In this document: piece after piece, positions 34,901 to 48,600 of the stretch
Position numbering within the stretch: position 1 is the first letter of the stretch
How the letters are laid out: the number at the start of each line of letters is the position of its first letter
Assembly: GCA_904063045.1 (NCBI GenBank)
Contig: CAJFCJ010000010.1
Span: 992,001-1,056,000 of the forward strand
Reading direction: 5' to 3'
DNA length: 64,000 bases
DNA from: Dimorphilus gyrociliatus
Taxonomy: Eukaryota > Annelida > Polychaeta > Dinophilidae
Position numbers and translations under genes: made by a program
The notes under the pieces: generated by a model
Told to the model about the DNA's origin: nothing
The model's database searches: none
What the model saw: the letters and a program-made list of their open reading frames with translations, nothing else

Positions 34901-37900
34901 CTCATTCCTATTACAACTTGTTCTATATTTAGCAATGAGACAAAATCAATAAATACATATTTAACCAGCGATAACAATAATACTAATTCCATGTCTCTAT
35001 TAAATTATCAATGTTGCTTGAGCGTTTCGTTAAAATATATTGACATTGCGTGGATAATTTTCTAATCTTACATATAAGAGAATTTTTGAAACGATGGTGA
35101 AAAAAACGAAAGACGAAATGGACGTGAAACTTTGATTATATTCTCCCTTTATTTTCTTTAACAATAGAAAGAAAAAGTTAAAAGCGACAGGAGAAAACAT
35201 AAATCAAAGTACACTGTTAAGATTATTTATATATGTATAAAAAGTATCTATACTGTATATACTGCATTTATTTATATATTTGCCCATAATTAAAAAGAGT
35301 GTCTCATGCTTGGCTGTTTTTACCGGAAGTCAACGCTTTAGCATTTAAGAAATCGAACCACTTATTAATTTTTTAACATTCTCCTCGTTTAGACTTTTAC
35401 AATGGTGTTTAAATAGATTATTTTAAAGAATATACATTATTTGATTTACTGGTATTTAAGTATTATAAATTTAATATTCTCTCTGCAAGAAAAAAAGCTT
35501 AGCTCTTTGATAAAAAACATAAACATTTACCAGTTATACGATTGAAATAATAACAAAAGAGCAAAAAAAAGCAAACTATACCTTTTATAATTATTGATTA
35601 GAGCCTTAAAGATCTATTGCAGTTTTTTTACAGTATCATTTTTCAAAATTTCTATAGCTAATAATATAAAAGGTATTTTATAGAGTTTGACGTTTTTCAC
35701 AACGGGAAGTTCAACATCCGTCTTTACACGTTATTAATCTCGACACTTAATTCTTTTCATATCCGAATTCGTTAGACTTTTCGCCAATTGTAATTACAAA
35801 TGTTGACTTGCATCCATAAAATTAATTTCTTTTTCTTTTTTCTTTAAAAAAAAAATTATATTAAAGAGTTAAAAATTAATTTTAAGGGTTTAGTTTGCTA
35901 TAAAATTCATTTCTCTATAAATCTATAAACGATATATCCCACTCTTAAAGCCTCTATTAAGTGTTTTACACCCTTTACTGTTTTTTTTTCATTGATAAAC
36001 TAAAAAGCAAAATTTGATGTCGTCGATATATAAAAGAGAAGAATCAATTTATTAATCGATAATTTGAATGGTACTAACAAATTTCATAAAGAATTTACCA
36101 GTTAATGAATATTTTAGAATCAATAATTTAAATATGGGCAAGTAAAACGAATATAATATAAAGATATATATATATATATATATACTGTATATATTACAAA
36201 AAGTATATTATTTATAATATATATGATATAAAATATTCCATATTTTTGGTCTGAGAGATGAAATATATCTATTTTTTATAACAATCCATCGATTTTAATA
36301 TTTTCCTTTACCTAGTTTGTAGAGTGTAGTACAGAAGTTGCCTCTATTTTAAGTATTCAACTCACGATTATAAAAGGATGAAAGTAATAAAATTTTTCCC
36401 AATTCCATTATGTACAGCGATATACAATTTAAACTTTTCTTCTCTTTCTATATGATAATGTAAATTATCTTTGTTTTTAAAAGAACAAGATTACGTTGAT
36501 AAAGAAAATATAATAGTAGTTATATATTCTCCTATTACTATTTACTATACGTCGCTTATGACATCTTCCTATACGATTTTTTTTTCTAATATTTTTCAAT
36601 GAATTCCCAAAGCGTTTACGTCAGTTCACTTTTCCTTATCGACAGAGGAATTGCAGTATATTGATAATAGATACAACAGTAGAATATATATATATCTATA
36701 TATATTCAGCACACATTGCTTACTGTAAAAAGTAGAGATATATTCGTATATATCTACTAGCGTTAATAAATTAACCATCAAAATAGCCATCATTTCGGCT
36801 AAAAATAAAAATACTTTAGAAGGAATTTTATCGGTGTTATTTTCGGCTTAACTCAACAAAAGCAAATTATATAAGGTTTTATTATGAAAAAATTTAATTA
36901 TTTGCATAAAAAAAGACATTGGTTATTTAGTTAATATTCATTTATTGAATTATTTAAAAGCTTACTATGTAAATTGTAATAAAACAACCTCGAAATGTAT
37001 TTGGAGACAAGCATTCGAATCTTCCACTCGAATAACTACCTAGGGCTATGTATTTAGCAGTCAGACAGTAGTAATATAAATAAATAACCTTTTAAAAGAG
37101 TAACGCCCAAATACACACACATATATATATATACTAATATATACATGTATATACTCTAGAAACAGCTAACTAACGTGAAATTAAAGCCTTTCTTTCAATC
37201 ATTTCTTTACCTAGTTTTATCAATAACTTTTCTCTCTATTTTCCATAACCTTTGTCTTATTCCTTTTATCTCCTAAAATTAGGGTCGAAGCATTGCAAGA
37301 AAGCGAGTTTTCTATCCTATTCTAGGATAAAGAATTAGCTATATATAAATAAATGCGACATTAAGAAAAAGGAACCAGAAACTAAACATTCGTTTTTAAT
37401 TATAAAATGCTGAATTCGAATGCAGCCATATTACTTAGACGATTCGGTCCGTTAATAAGCTGCACTGACAGATGGCAGCTTGGCTAAGTCATATCATAAA
37501 ATTTCTAAAAATAATTCGTAAATATGGTATCATCGACAGTTTTCACTATCCCTAGATGATCTAGTTAATACGGTAGGAGACTTATACGTTAAAAAAGAAA
37601 ACAAGTTTACTCATATATATAAAAATTTATATATGTATGTACAGTATATAAATTTATATACATTATATGTTTATAGTATATGCCATGTCTGCAAGATAAT
37701 AAATAAAACGACTAGATTCTCAAAGTCCATTTCGTTGATGAAAGGGTAAGGGGAATTTTTGATGTGAAAAAAATGGTTTTTTTTTATGCTCATTATTAAA
37801 TTAAATGATCCAAAGATATATCATTTTAACAGAAATGTCAGTGATTAATGACAGGAAATTTAAATTAAATAGAAATAATTAATTATAAGTATGTGAAAGG

Positions 37901-37980
37901 TAAAGTAAAATTAAGAGTTTGTTATTTCTTTTTCATCTACAGCTACTTCTTGGAATGAAGTCGTCTGATACAGTTAGAGA
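31935..37980. other. Long noncoding stretch, probable promoter/5' UTR region of the first TMEM151-like gene
   Basis: There is no supportable coding exon in these 6 kb. They contain poly-A/T runs, AT microsatellites (about 36166-36193) and several TATACTGTATA-like palindromes. A less AT-rich patch at about 33010-33260 ends in a good donor (CGCTG/GTAAGC at 33217). A clear acceptor (TTCTTTTTCATCTACAG at 37941) lies 39 bp before the ATG at 37981. This suggests a 5' UTR intron, with the noncoding first exon somewhere upstream, possibly near 33.2 kb. Confidence 0.4.
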
Positions 37981-40777
37981 ATGGTCGAGTCGAACCTGTT
38001 GTTTCTTCTCACGTCTTGCCTTCGAATGAGCTTTCTCAATCAACCTCTCGTTCTTCCCCGCCCAATTCCCTACGTACCCCAGCCGCCATTCACATTCAAT
38101 CGCCAAAAGCAACCTCCTCCAGTTTCTGTAACAGCCTCTTCTTCAGATAAATATAAATCGGTAATAAAGAATCAAGATTCATCAATCCTGGATCTAGAAG
38201 AGGCTATAGATAAGCGGCTCGACGAAGAGCTCGTCGACTTAGCTATTCCACCGAGTTATAAGAAATCGCATAAACGAGCCGATTCGTCGACGGCTCATAT
38301 GAATCAGGCTCAGGCTTTGGAAGATGGCGCTACAGAACCGGATATTCCAGTCAACCTAACGGAAATCGATTCTGGTCCAGTTGTGGAAGATCTAATTGAA
38401 AAGAAATATCCACTGAGCTGCTGTTTAATTTTCCTCTCCGTTTCTGGCCATCTATTATCCTGCATATTTTGGTCCCTGGTAGTAAATTCCTTATGTACAT
38501 CACAAATGAAACAATGTATTATATACGGAGTCCTCCTTGGTATATCCTATATAATGATCTTTACTGAAGCTTTCAATTCAAGGACAAGGGCTTTTGTAAG
38601 AAACTATATCGACTATGAAACGTTCGAAAATTTCTTGACCCATATTAAAATGGCTCCGCCCATTTGCAGTTGGGACGTTATTTGTTACGATATAGAGAGG
38701 AAGAAGAGATCTGCCGATATGGAAATTCAGAGGCATAAAGATGTAATGAGATTCGAGCATAACAGATCTACAGACTATTCCGATGAATTTCCAAGATATA
38801 AAGAGAATTCTCTGACACGGGTTAGTATTATAAATTATTCAATTAGCTAATTATTTGATTAGTTAGGTGTTAAATCAAGATAGTTAGAAAAGGAAAGTCT
38901 ATTAAACTCGTATAAAAACTTAAAAAGAATTAAGGAGAGAAAAGTAGAGGCTTAAAAGAATCCTTATCATTAGAAGAAATTAATTCTCTTAATGATTTCA
39001 GTATAAGACGCTAATTATCACTTTTTATAATTATGCTTAATTTATTAATCACGCAACCAGCATTAAACCAGATTCAATGTTTAAAGAAGAACATAGATTA
39101 GTTTTACTAAATAGAAAAAAGAAAGAGATATTGAAAAAGTTGAAAATATTTGTTTGTTCTCTCTTTTCGTTTATTATATTCCCAGTAGTTTAAAGTCATT
39201 TTGATGTGTTTATAAATTTAATTTAATAGCATTAAACAATTCTCTTGCGAAATCCATTTAAAACGGATTTAAATCTATTTAACTTCGCCATTATTTGCCA
39301 ATTCTATTTGTTCATTCGTTTTTACGCTGCCTTTTTTTACTGCGTTCGTAATGACTATAAAAGTAATATTTATCGACAATAATGAATTTGGATTATTAAT
39401 TATAATAAAGTGTATTTATTTATATATTTATTTATTACTGTTTTAAAATAGGATTATGAAATTAATCTTTCAATAATCTCTTATGGAGTTTGTTAATTTG
39501 TTTTATTTCTTCACATACAATTAAACGGATGAAAGGGTTTTTTTTATATATATTTATATTAATACGAAATTGTTGACAAACATTATATCCACCCACGATT
39601 GTGATTTTAATTATACTAGTTTTTATAATTGCCAATAGAAATATATGTTTTTATTTTATTTCCCCCTTTTGGCATTAAGAATATGCAATAGAGAGAAACG
39701 GTGCTTTTAACAAAATTGAAGCTCAAATAACATATAATAATCGGAAAATACGCCACCTAGTGGACTAAGTGGTTTATCGAAAACGTTTGTTTATTATTAA
39801 ATTCGAGATTATGAAGCTTTTTTTACTGACACAACAATATTTGGAAACTGTCTTTTATATTAACTTGACTCACTGTGGAGTTGTAGGCCTAATTGTGAAA
39901 TGAAATAGTATCACCAAAGGATTTATATCTAAAAATGAAATTATTACTTTATAATAAAATTAGAAATTGTGGAGCTAATAAACTATGATAAAAAGGGAAT
40001 TATCTTTCTTTAAAGAATAACGAAATAGTTAACTTGAAGATAACTTATTAGATATGCGAAAAAGGGGAAATCTAACAGATAGAGTTCTTCTGTAATTTGT
40101 TAACTAGCAAAACTAAACCTATTTATTGTATATTGAAGAGAGGACTGTACATAAATTATTTATTGTAGCATACTTGCGTAAAATAAAGGGAGGATAGAGG
40201 GAGAAAAGATTGGGGATTAAAAAGAGACATACAGAGATGTAAGTTGCTCTCAGTTGCAATAGAAATTAAATTATCAATGTCTTAAAAAAAAAAAGATGAA
40301 TCCCTTCTTTAATTAGAAGACAATTTAAGTGTAAATTTCTTCCTAAACATCAAAAAAAATTTAATTATTACAGGATTTCAATGAGTCAGACATTGTAAAG
40401 AAGTAAAAGTGAAGACAAAATTTTACTTTATGATAATGGAAATATTCTTTCTTTATTATTAATAAAATAGCAATAAGAAATTCTAGATTATTATTATTAT
40501 TTTCTCTTCTTGACGAATAAACTTTATCATTCAGTGATATTGACTTTTTAAAAGTCAAATTGCCAGTTATATGAAAGAGCCATCTGGGCTAGAAGTATAC
40601 TGTTAGCGAAAATATTTTAATCTGGAAGATAACGAAGTAGTTAGAGACATCAGAGGATTTTCTATGCTATTTGAAAAAGGCAGAAAATTCCCTTTTTTCT
40701 ATCTATCTATCTCACTTTCTTCTCACTCTTCTTTTTCAATTCCCTCTCTGACTCTACTTGCCCCCCTCCCCCCAACC

Positions 40778-40808
<31 letters not shown>

Positions 40809-41449
40809 TCTCTGTCTTTTTTTCTTTTTTCATCCATTCAATAGGTATTATCGATTTACATCTTTTTATAAGAGATTTACTAAATTGTGCAATTTTTTCT
40901 CCTTTTTTGCAGTTGAGATTTGTTTGCCACTATTCTTTAGCTCCGGATGAGACTATTAACGTAAAAGGAAAACTGAAGAAGAAAAAAAATGCATACAAAC
41001 ATAATAAACGCGAATATTATAGGAAGAAAGTGGGTCGGACAGAATTTATTAAATTTACTGAGGTACAATAAACTTTTATTCATATTATTTCAAAGATATA
41101 ATAGAAACTAAGGCTATATATTAAATGACCTACAAGTTCTATATATACTGTATATTTGTTATTCTACATCAATTATATCTTAATATATGATATTATTACT
41201 TTGCTACGTTAATAGTGAATATAAAATATATAAATGTATAATTATCCATTTCAGAAAATCGATTTAGAAGATTTAAAGCCAATGTTATTGGTTGCGAGAG
41301 GTTTCCGAGGTGAAAGATTTCAGAGAGAATTTTGGATGAGTGAACTTTTCTTCTGGATTTGCTGCTTATTCTTATTGTCACCCTTTTATCGAGTATTTTT
41401 CTCCAGGATGACAAAGCCAGACGTCTATAACATCAGGAAAATTTTTTAA
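37981..41449 (+). CDS. TMEM151-like two-pass membrane protein, gene 1
   Basis: Exons 37981-38820, 40913-41062 and 41255-41449 join in phase 0 to give 395 codons (394 aa). Residues about 1-130 are a Pro/Ser-rich cytosolic-type head with a PPSY motif (IPPSYKK). Two hydrophobic spans follow at about residues 140-162 and 172-190. Next is S-R-x-R-A-F-V-x-N-Y, then the APPICSWDVICYDIER segment that corresponds to the conserved P-x-I-x-W-x-A-x-x-Y region of TMEM151 proteins. Exon 2 starts LRFVCHYS, like the LRF-x-K-x-FS of that family. Exon 3 has E-D-L-K-P-M, a third hydrophobic stretch (FFWICCLFLLSPFYRVFF) and a short tail. TMEM151 function is poorly known. A second in-frame Met lies at 38026. Intron 1 is 2.1 kb and carries a CT microsatellite. 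Confidence 0.72.
39751..39763 (-). promoter_or_regulatory. Candidate CTCF-type site in TMEM151-like gene 1 intron/downstream region
   Basis: CGCCACCTAGTGG on the + strand is the reverse complement of CCACTAGGTGGCG, which fits the animal CTCF core. It lies inside intron 1 of TMEM151-like gene 1. Binding is inferred from the motif only. Confidence 0.4.
40778..40800 (+). repeat. (CT)n microsatellite in TMEM151-like gene 1 intron 1
   Basis: A run of CT dinucleotides extends into CT-rich sequence on both sides, about 110 nt before the exon 2 acceptor. It may reinforce the polypyrimidine tract. Confidence 0.9.
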
Positions 41450-44400
41450 AATTAATAATGGAAATAATGGATTATTATAAACTTTTAAATAGTTAAAAAT
41501 ACTCCCATTTTCAAGGCTGTTTGATCAAAAATGTCTTTCGTTCCTATATACTGAATGTTGTTTAACAATTGTACATTCTGGAAATTTAGACTTTTATTCT
41601 TTTGTCAGCATGCTCTTTCTCTCCTTTCCCTTCGATATATTTCTCTTTTTCTTTAGTATCTATCTATTTATCTAACTATCTATCAATCTATCTCTTTTTC
41701 TGACTTTATATAGATACTGCATATGTATATAGAGTAGTTTGAAATTACTAGTTTAGTAAGATTCATTGTGTATATTTTTCCTTCAGAACTTAGTATAGAA
41801 AAAAATTGGCAGATACTACTGCAGGTCTATTTTCTTGCTAACTGAATGCAAAAAAAAGTTATTCTTCTTGAATAAAATTCTGTGAATTCTAAATCAAAAG
41901 ACGAAAACGAGACGCAAATAAATATTTTTATAAAATGAAGAAGAAAGAAAAAACATATATATTCATCGGTAATCACTTGTCTTTCTTCCGACTTTTCACT
42001 TAAATAAGATAATCTCTTTGGAAGAGATAAAGACTTTTCATGATTTATATCAAAGTCATAACGTACCCTTATAGTTCTTCTAAACTTTACATTTATACGT
42101 AATGAGTAGATGTCAGTATCAATATACAGCTAGCGAACGAATCATCCATTATTTATTTCCTTCAATTTTCTTTGGGGGCCATTTTGAAATTCCAACTGCA
42201 ATATTTCTCAAAACAGTTGCTGTCGACGTGCGGCCGGGTGCTCCGGAGGCAAATTGGTTAGCTTTTACTGGTGAAATTTGATGCTTTAATTTTTTATTGG
42301 AGATCATCGTATTATATATTAAAGGTTTCTTATACTTTATTCAATTTTTATTTAAGTTTAAACAAAGGAAAATGATATATAACTCAGACAAGAACATTAC
42401 GATAATCACGCATCCTCAAACGCCGGCTTAACATTGATAGTTGAAATGCATTGCATAATCGGCTACGAAAGTAAACATTACGAACTTGGCGACTAAACGA
42501 TGGAATCAGAAAATCTGTGAGTATATTAAGAGAATTTCATGATTTATTTGCCCTTTGTCAACAAATTGTTCGGTAACAAATTTTTCTGTGGTCCGTCATT
42601 ATTTTGGGTGATATTTTTTTTAAGTTTGAAGTACTTGGTGAGAAAAAGTGTCCCTAAAGTCATTTATCACTTGACTAATGATAATCTCAATAGTACAAGA
42701 ACTATCCGACTGAGCTTCTTTATCAAATGAGCCATCTAACAGTTGGATTCCCTAGAAAATTTACCAATTTTGTTTCTTTAGTTTGCAAAGCTGCCTGTGC
42801 CTGGAGTCTAATTTAATTATTGCTTCATATATGCATTATTTATAATGCTTCCAATCTCTTATTGCCCTTTTTTTTCATAGTTTTCACATTTACATCTAAC
42901 ATACATAACTTTTTTTTTCTTTGTACAAACATATCATTTTAACATATTAGAAACGTCGAACCATTCAGTAGTAGATTTAACTTATGAATTATTTCCGACA
43001 ATTTGTATTAAATGACGCTAAAAAGTTTATTCGTGCTCCCTTGATACACTAATTAATGATACACTAATGATTAATTTTTGAATATCCGTTTTTTTCCCTA
43101 TTCATATATTCGTCATATTCATAGACCTTCGAGTTTGTTAAATGCAAATTTTTCCCTTTTTTCACATGATAATTTCCGGCATTAATGAAAAACATGCCTT
43201 ACCTATCAACAAAATAGGTACCGATGCGAAATCCGTAAAAGCTTTAATTGTACTATTTACAGGACATAATTCAAACAATGAATTTTATGCTTGACTTAAA
43301 TGGAAAAGGTAAATCAATATTAGTACGGTATTTCATTTAAATAAAGAAAAAACTTTTATAAATCTGTTTTTATAGCTTTAAGCTATTTAACCATGAAAGA
43401 CCTTTTCTATCCCCTTTTTTTATATAAAAAAAATTAATAAAACTATTTAAAGAGTTGTTATTTTTCTTATGACACTGTAAAAGGGACGAATTTAGGTACA
43501 AAAAAAATCTTCAGATGACCTAAATTAGGCCTTTAGAAAGGATTTTCGTTGAAGGCTGAAAGCCTTTTGCAATTTATTTGTAACAGACTTTGAAGTTGTA
43601 CAAAATAAATGGACAACTTGAAAGATTTTCGTAACAGTCCTAAAATAACATTTAATATGGACCTGAAAAATTGAATTTTTATCTGTTTGTTTATTTCCTG
43701 TTTGAACAAAACAATTGACAATGTTCAATCAATATCCTCATTTTTCCTCCTCCTATAGATTATTTTATTTAGTTTTCCTAAAAAACACAAATATTCAGCT
43801 TGATATTTTTTATTAATTTAAATTATTAAATACATATAAACTGTATATATGATTATAAATGAAATTTTGTTTGTTTCCAATATATCTAGAGCACTCAGAA
43901 TAGGATAGGCTAAGCAAAGGTTACCAGAGTAATATTTAAAAAAGTGATCACACCCCTTTCGGTATCGAATTATTGATATCAATATTTTTCTTTACATTGT
44001 ACTCTCTTTAAGATAGAAGCTACTATAGCAATATTGAAATGTTTCATTTTATCCTACATACTACGCGTAAGAAATAATCTTACCAATAAAACTGATCTAT
44101 AATTGTCTTTAAAAAATATACCTACCTTTGGTTTGATAATTTTGATGAATAGATGCGAATGGTTTAATTAAGCACATCTAAACGCTCGGTACGTTTGACA
44201 AACAAGCCTATATTTTTGTCGATTTCTACATCGATCCACTAGTGCGTTTGTCTGTTAGAAAAAGTCCACTGTAAATGGGGTAAGTGAGAATTTGTGGCCT
44301 CTCTTACAAGATAATCTGCTGTGGTTTTAAAAAAGAGTGTCCCATATAGAAAATATTGGAATATGATATTTTAGTAAAGTGAGGTCATATAGAGAGCTGT

Positions 44401-45610
44401 ACGAGGAGAAACCATGACATTTTAGAGCTAGTTTTTTTTTCCAGTACAAAAAACATAAAACTAATACATAAACAAAATGCATGTATTGTATATATGATTA
44501 AATATGGAAGAAAAGCAATTAATTACTTTACCCTTACCTTGTTCAACTGTGTTGACAAAGTAGTGGAAAGATAAAAGTAAGATAAAACCAAGACAGAAAC
44601 AACTTTATAGTAGCTATCGTTAGCAAATGAGATATTCAATACTTTCTGTTTATTACAGATGATTCTTTTGATGCAGTAAGACAATATTTCATTTTATAAA
44701 AAAAAATAACACAATCCTTCATATATTTGACTATTAATATTCATGGAATAGAGTTAAAAAATGTATTTTATTTCCCTTATCTCTGCAATTCCTCTTTTGC
44801 CTTACTCATCGCACTTCTCCTTTTTCGATATGTATATATATATATATATACAGTATATAGTTGTTTTTCAAACGCACTCTGCCCTACTTTAACTTTACCT
44901 TCTCTTAACATCTATTTTACCTCATCATCTTACCCTCTCCACTTCTATTATTCCCAAAGTCTTTCTTAAGACCTAGCAAACGATTTATTTAATTTATTTA
45001 TTGGTCATGTGACTTTTCTTAAATTCATCTAGTTTAGAAGGCAATCGGATGTTGGATAAAAACCTATTCAATTTTAACGTAATTTAAACAACCCCTACTC
45101 TGCAATATAATAGACATCAGGTTTATTTTAAGTTTCTCTTTCTACGAATTGATAAATATTTATATAATATAAAAGTGAATTATAATTTTAATTGGGTTAA
45201 ATATAATTAAAAACTAAATTTGATTGAAATTGAATAATTCAATACTAAAAAGTATATAATAGGGAAAATTGTAACCTTCAATACTCATTAATTTAAACAA
45301 TCTACTTTATACATCTATTGGACAGTACAAATAATATCTCTTGGGTATAGGTGGTTTTTATTAACATCTAAGGGAAAAACGGAATCATTGCCGACGCGTG
45401 ACTAAGATAGGTTGCTATTCATATTTTCCTTTTTGTTTCTTGTGAAAAAATGATGATGGAATAAATCCACTTTCCGAAAGCGTAGACTGGGATAATTTTA
45501 GTAAATTCTTATTGTATTCTATACCGCCTGCCTCTGCTGCAAAAGGGAATTTTTCTTTCATCTTAGTCAGATTTCTTAGTACGATAGCAATCGGAGAACG
45601 CCCATAAGAA
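41450..45610. other. Noncoding region between TMEM151-like gene 1 and the PPPPY gene
   Basis: No supported coding exon lies here apart from one candidate. A GC-richer patch at about 42215-42260 (many CpG) is followed by ATG at 42500. Six codons (MESEN plus two bases of the next) run into a good donor GTGAGT at 42517. This could be a promoter with a tiny first coding exon of the downstream gene. The rest is AT-rich with poly-T runs. Confidence 0.35.
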
Positions 45611-48600
45611 ATGTCATCGTTCTGCCGGCGGGGTCGACTTAAAAGATGGATGGAGGTTAAACGTAGGCCAGACGTTGCGACGACGTCCTTCATAAAAGCA
45701 TTGGTGGATCAATGCGGTACGCGTGACGAAGTTCATCAATCTCTTTCTTTATATTGCTTCTGGATATGTCACGTTTTTATTTCTGCTACATCAATTATTA
45801 GCGGAATAGGGTTCCATTCTTATCTCTCTTTACTAAGGGGTAAGAACCGAACCACTCTAGCCCGCTCAATTTACAAATCGATTTTGAAATATAACTGGCT
45901 TAAGAGGAAATGAGAATGATTACTTACAAAAAACCTATGAAAGAGCGCTCTTTAGTCATCTATCATTTCATAAACAAATTATCATAAATCGCTACAATGG
46001 TTAACAATATTTGGCTTTCGCTTATTGTCATCACAGTAAAATATTTAAACTAATAGATGCGAATAGATGCGTCTAAAAATGTTACAAATTTCAACGTAGA
46101 TAAAATGGTTACTGTATCACCCTAGACAAAGAACTGTTTCTGTAACCTTCCTAAAAGGTTTTATTCAATAAAAATGTTATTTGTTAGATCAGTTTCCCTA
46201 TCTTTTATCTTAACAAATATTCGATTTACAGCGTTTTAGGTGTAAGCTACGAAATCAGTGTGATATTTTACGATCGTTAAAACAACGTATTATACTGATT
46301 GATCAGTAAAGTTCAAATTAAACACAATTATTAAAAATCAATACAATTATCTTCCTCTTTTCATTCCTTTTTTTTTTGCTTTATCCATTTTCTCACCAAA
46401 TTATTAACTAAGTATAGAATTTTTTCTTTTTTCAATTTTATCCCTAGGTATGGGAAGAAAAGCCCCTATTCGAATCAATCAATCAATACGTATCCTACTA
46501 ATGTTCTCAAAATATGTAATTATTGTAAAACATTTTACTTGCTTCCAATTTTAACTACTTTTTCATTTGAATTACTTTTTTTCTCTTCTCCCAGCACTTT
46601 AATTAAAAGAGTTTTTCTTTTCCTTCCGATCTCTTTATTTTCCAAGAACTTTGAAAGAAATAATATATAGAAAAGTATATACGTGAACAGCATAAAATTA
46701 TAGTGAATTAAAATACATATTGACAATTAATGTTGTGTTTTTTTAAGAGTTACAGCTTATTCTATAGCATAAGAGAATTCTCTTAACATTTAAGACTAGT
46801 CTTTTCAGGAATATTCTACCATAAAAGTCAAGAATAGCTAGAAGGCGCAAAGTGACCTGGATTATTTTGAGGCAGAGTAATGTTGAACCGTCTATTCTTA
46901 GGTAATATTATTAGAAGATTTTATAAAGAGAAAGGAGAGTAGGGGAGGGGAGGGGGACGGGATGTGAGCGAGGAACAGATACGTATATACTGTTTATCTA
47001 CATATAATATATACTAATATATAAATTTATGTACAATATACAGTATATAGATATATATATATATATATATATATATACAGCGAGAAAGGAGAAGAGAAAG
47101 ATCTTAGTTTTGTCTATGTTGTATCATCGTGACTTTAGCAAATATTTTCGATGTAAATTAGGATAAACTTTGAAGTAGCTTATTTATTGACTTTACAAAA
47201 TCAGCTTTTAACACATGACCAAAACATTAATCTGTACGCGCTTTAACCTTTGTTATACTATTATCTTGTAAAAAATATTTTATACCAAATGTTTCTTTTA
47301 ATAATATTCCACTTCCCTTTTGTTATGTAAAAAGCATTATTTTTTAACTAAGACATCAGTCTACTGAATTAATAAAAGGCAATTGTATTCTTTCCCATAA
47401 AAGATGTTTTTCTTCAAAATTAATTTAAAAGTCGACAGAGCTTATTGCATATTATATCAATTATTCTTATTAAAATATACAATATATTTAATAATATAAA
47501 ATTTCTCTACATTTCAACATTATTTACGTACTTGATATTTTACCTTTTCATATTTTTAAAGCTATTCATCCGAGACTGTGACCTTTTTCTTATAAGATTT
47601 AGACTTTTGTTTTATCAGAAATAACTAAGAGTACCCTTACTTATTAGTCTAAGAACATAAGTGGCAGAGAGGAGAGGAAAAAAGAACGTTTAACTCTTGA
47701 ACTTAGTTCCTGGCTATTTCTTAGGGTTTTTCTAACTTGTTAAATAAATTTTTCTTTACCAATTGTATCGATTATTATTTAAAGATGAAAGTAAAAAGTA
47801 GCAAAGTATTTACGCTAGAATATTTCTAAATTTTCTCTCCTTGTCTATCTCTCTAACAATTATTTTTTCTATATATAAAAGTATTTTAAAAAATCCAATT
47901 TAATCAAATTTGTGTTTCTAAGATTAGGGCAATTATTTACGGAATACAGCATTGATTTAATATTTAAAAAATGAGTATTAATGAATTCTATTTGAATTAA
48001 AGTGAAAAAAAAATCAGATATTACTCTCTTGAAATATGGCGCAATAGCTAGATCGATATAAAGACGACGTGACTCGAATTCATCCCTTTTATCCCTCCGT
48101 CATGTTTTATGTAAAAACGGTTCGAAAGCTGTATATGGTCCTATCTCATGAATATGTAGATTATGAAGTGCGCTTTACTGTAGCAATTATTCATTTGCGC
48201 GCCACTGCAATAGACACATATGGCGTTCTATCAGCAAAAGTAAGTCATTTTTTTTCTATGGACACAATTTAGTCTCAATAAGGAAAACAAGACAGCAAAC
48301 GACCAGTGTCTCTCGAGAGATGCTTCGAATACGGAAGCTGACGACTTTAGATCATCATCAACAACTATTAAAAAGTATTAAATGTATAACTTTTAGAAAT
48401 AGTTTTTAAGTCTAATAAAAATAACGTAGTACTCTGAATTGAGAAAGAGAGAGAGAGAGAGGATAATATCCCATTCTGATGGGAAAAAAGCTATTTTTCA
48501 AATTGAAAATAAAATGATGATAATTAGTAATAAAGTTTATAAAGAAGGATTAAATATATATAGATATAGATATATACATATATCATATCTTTGTACTATG

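Noticed and set aside
37005-37035. GCATTCGAATC, like a tRNA T-arm
   Set aside because: No D-arm, anticodon arm or acceptor stem can be built around it. I found no tRNA in the window.
40664-40912. Upstream part of an ORF reading Ser/Leu repeats
   Set aside because: It is translated CT microsatellite in an intron; only the part from 40913 on is exon.
45415-45693. Minus-strand ORF of 92 codons
   Set aside because: It overlaps exon 1 of the PPPPY gene antisense, has no recognisable motif and no splice partners.
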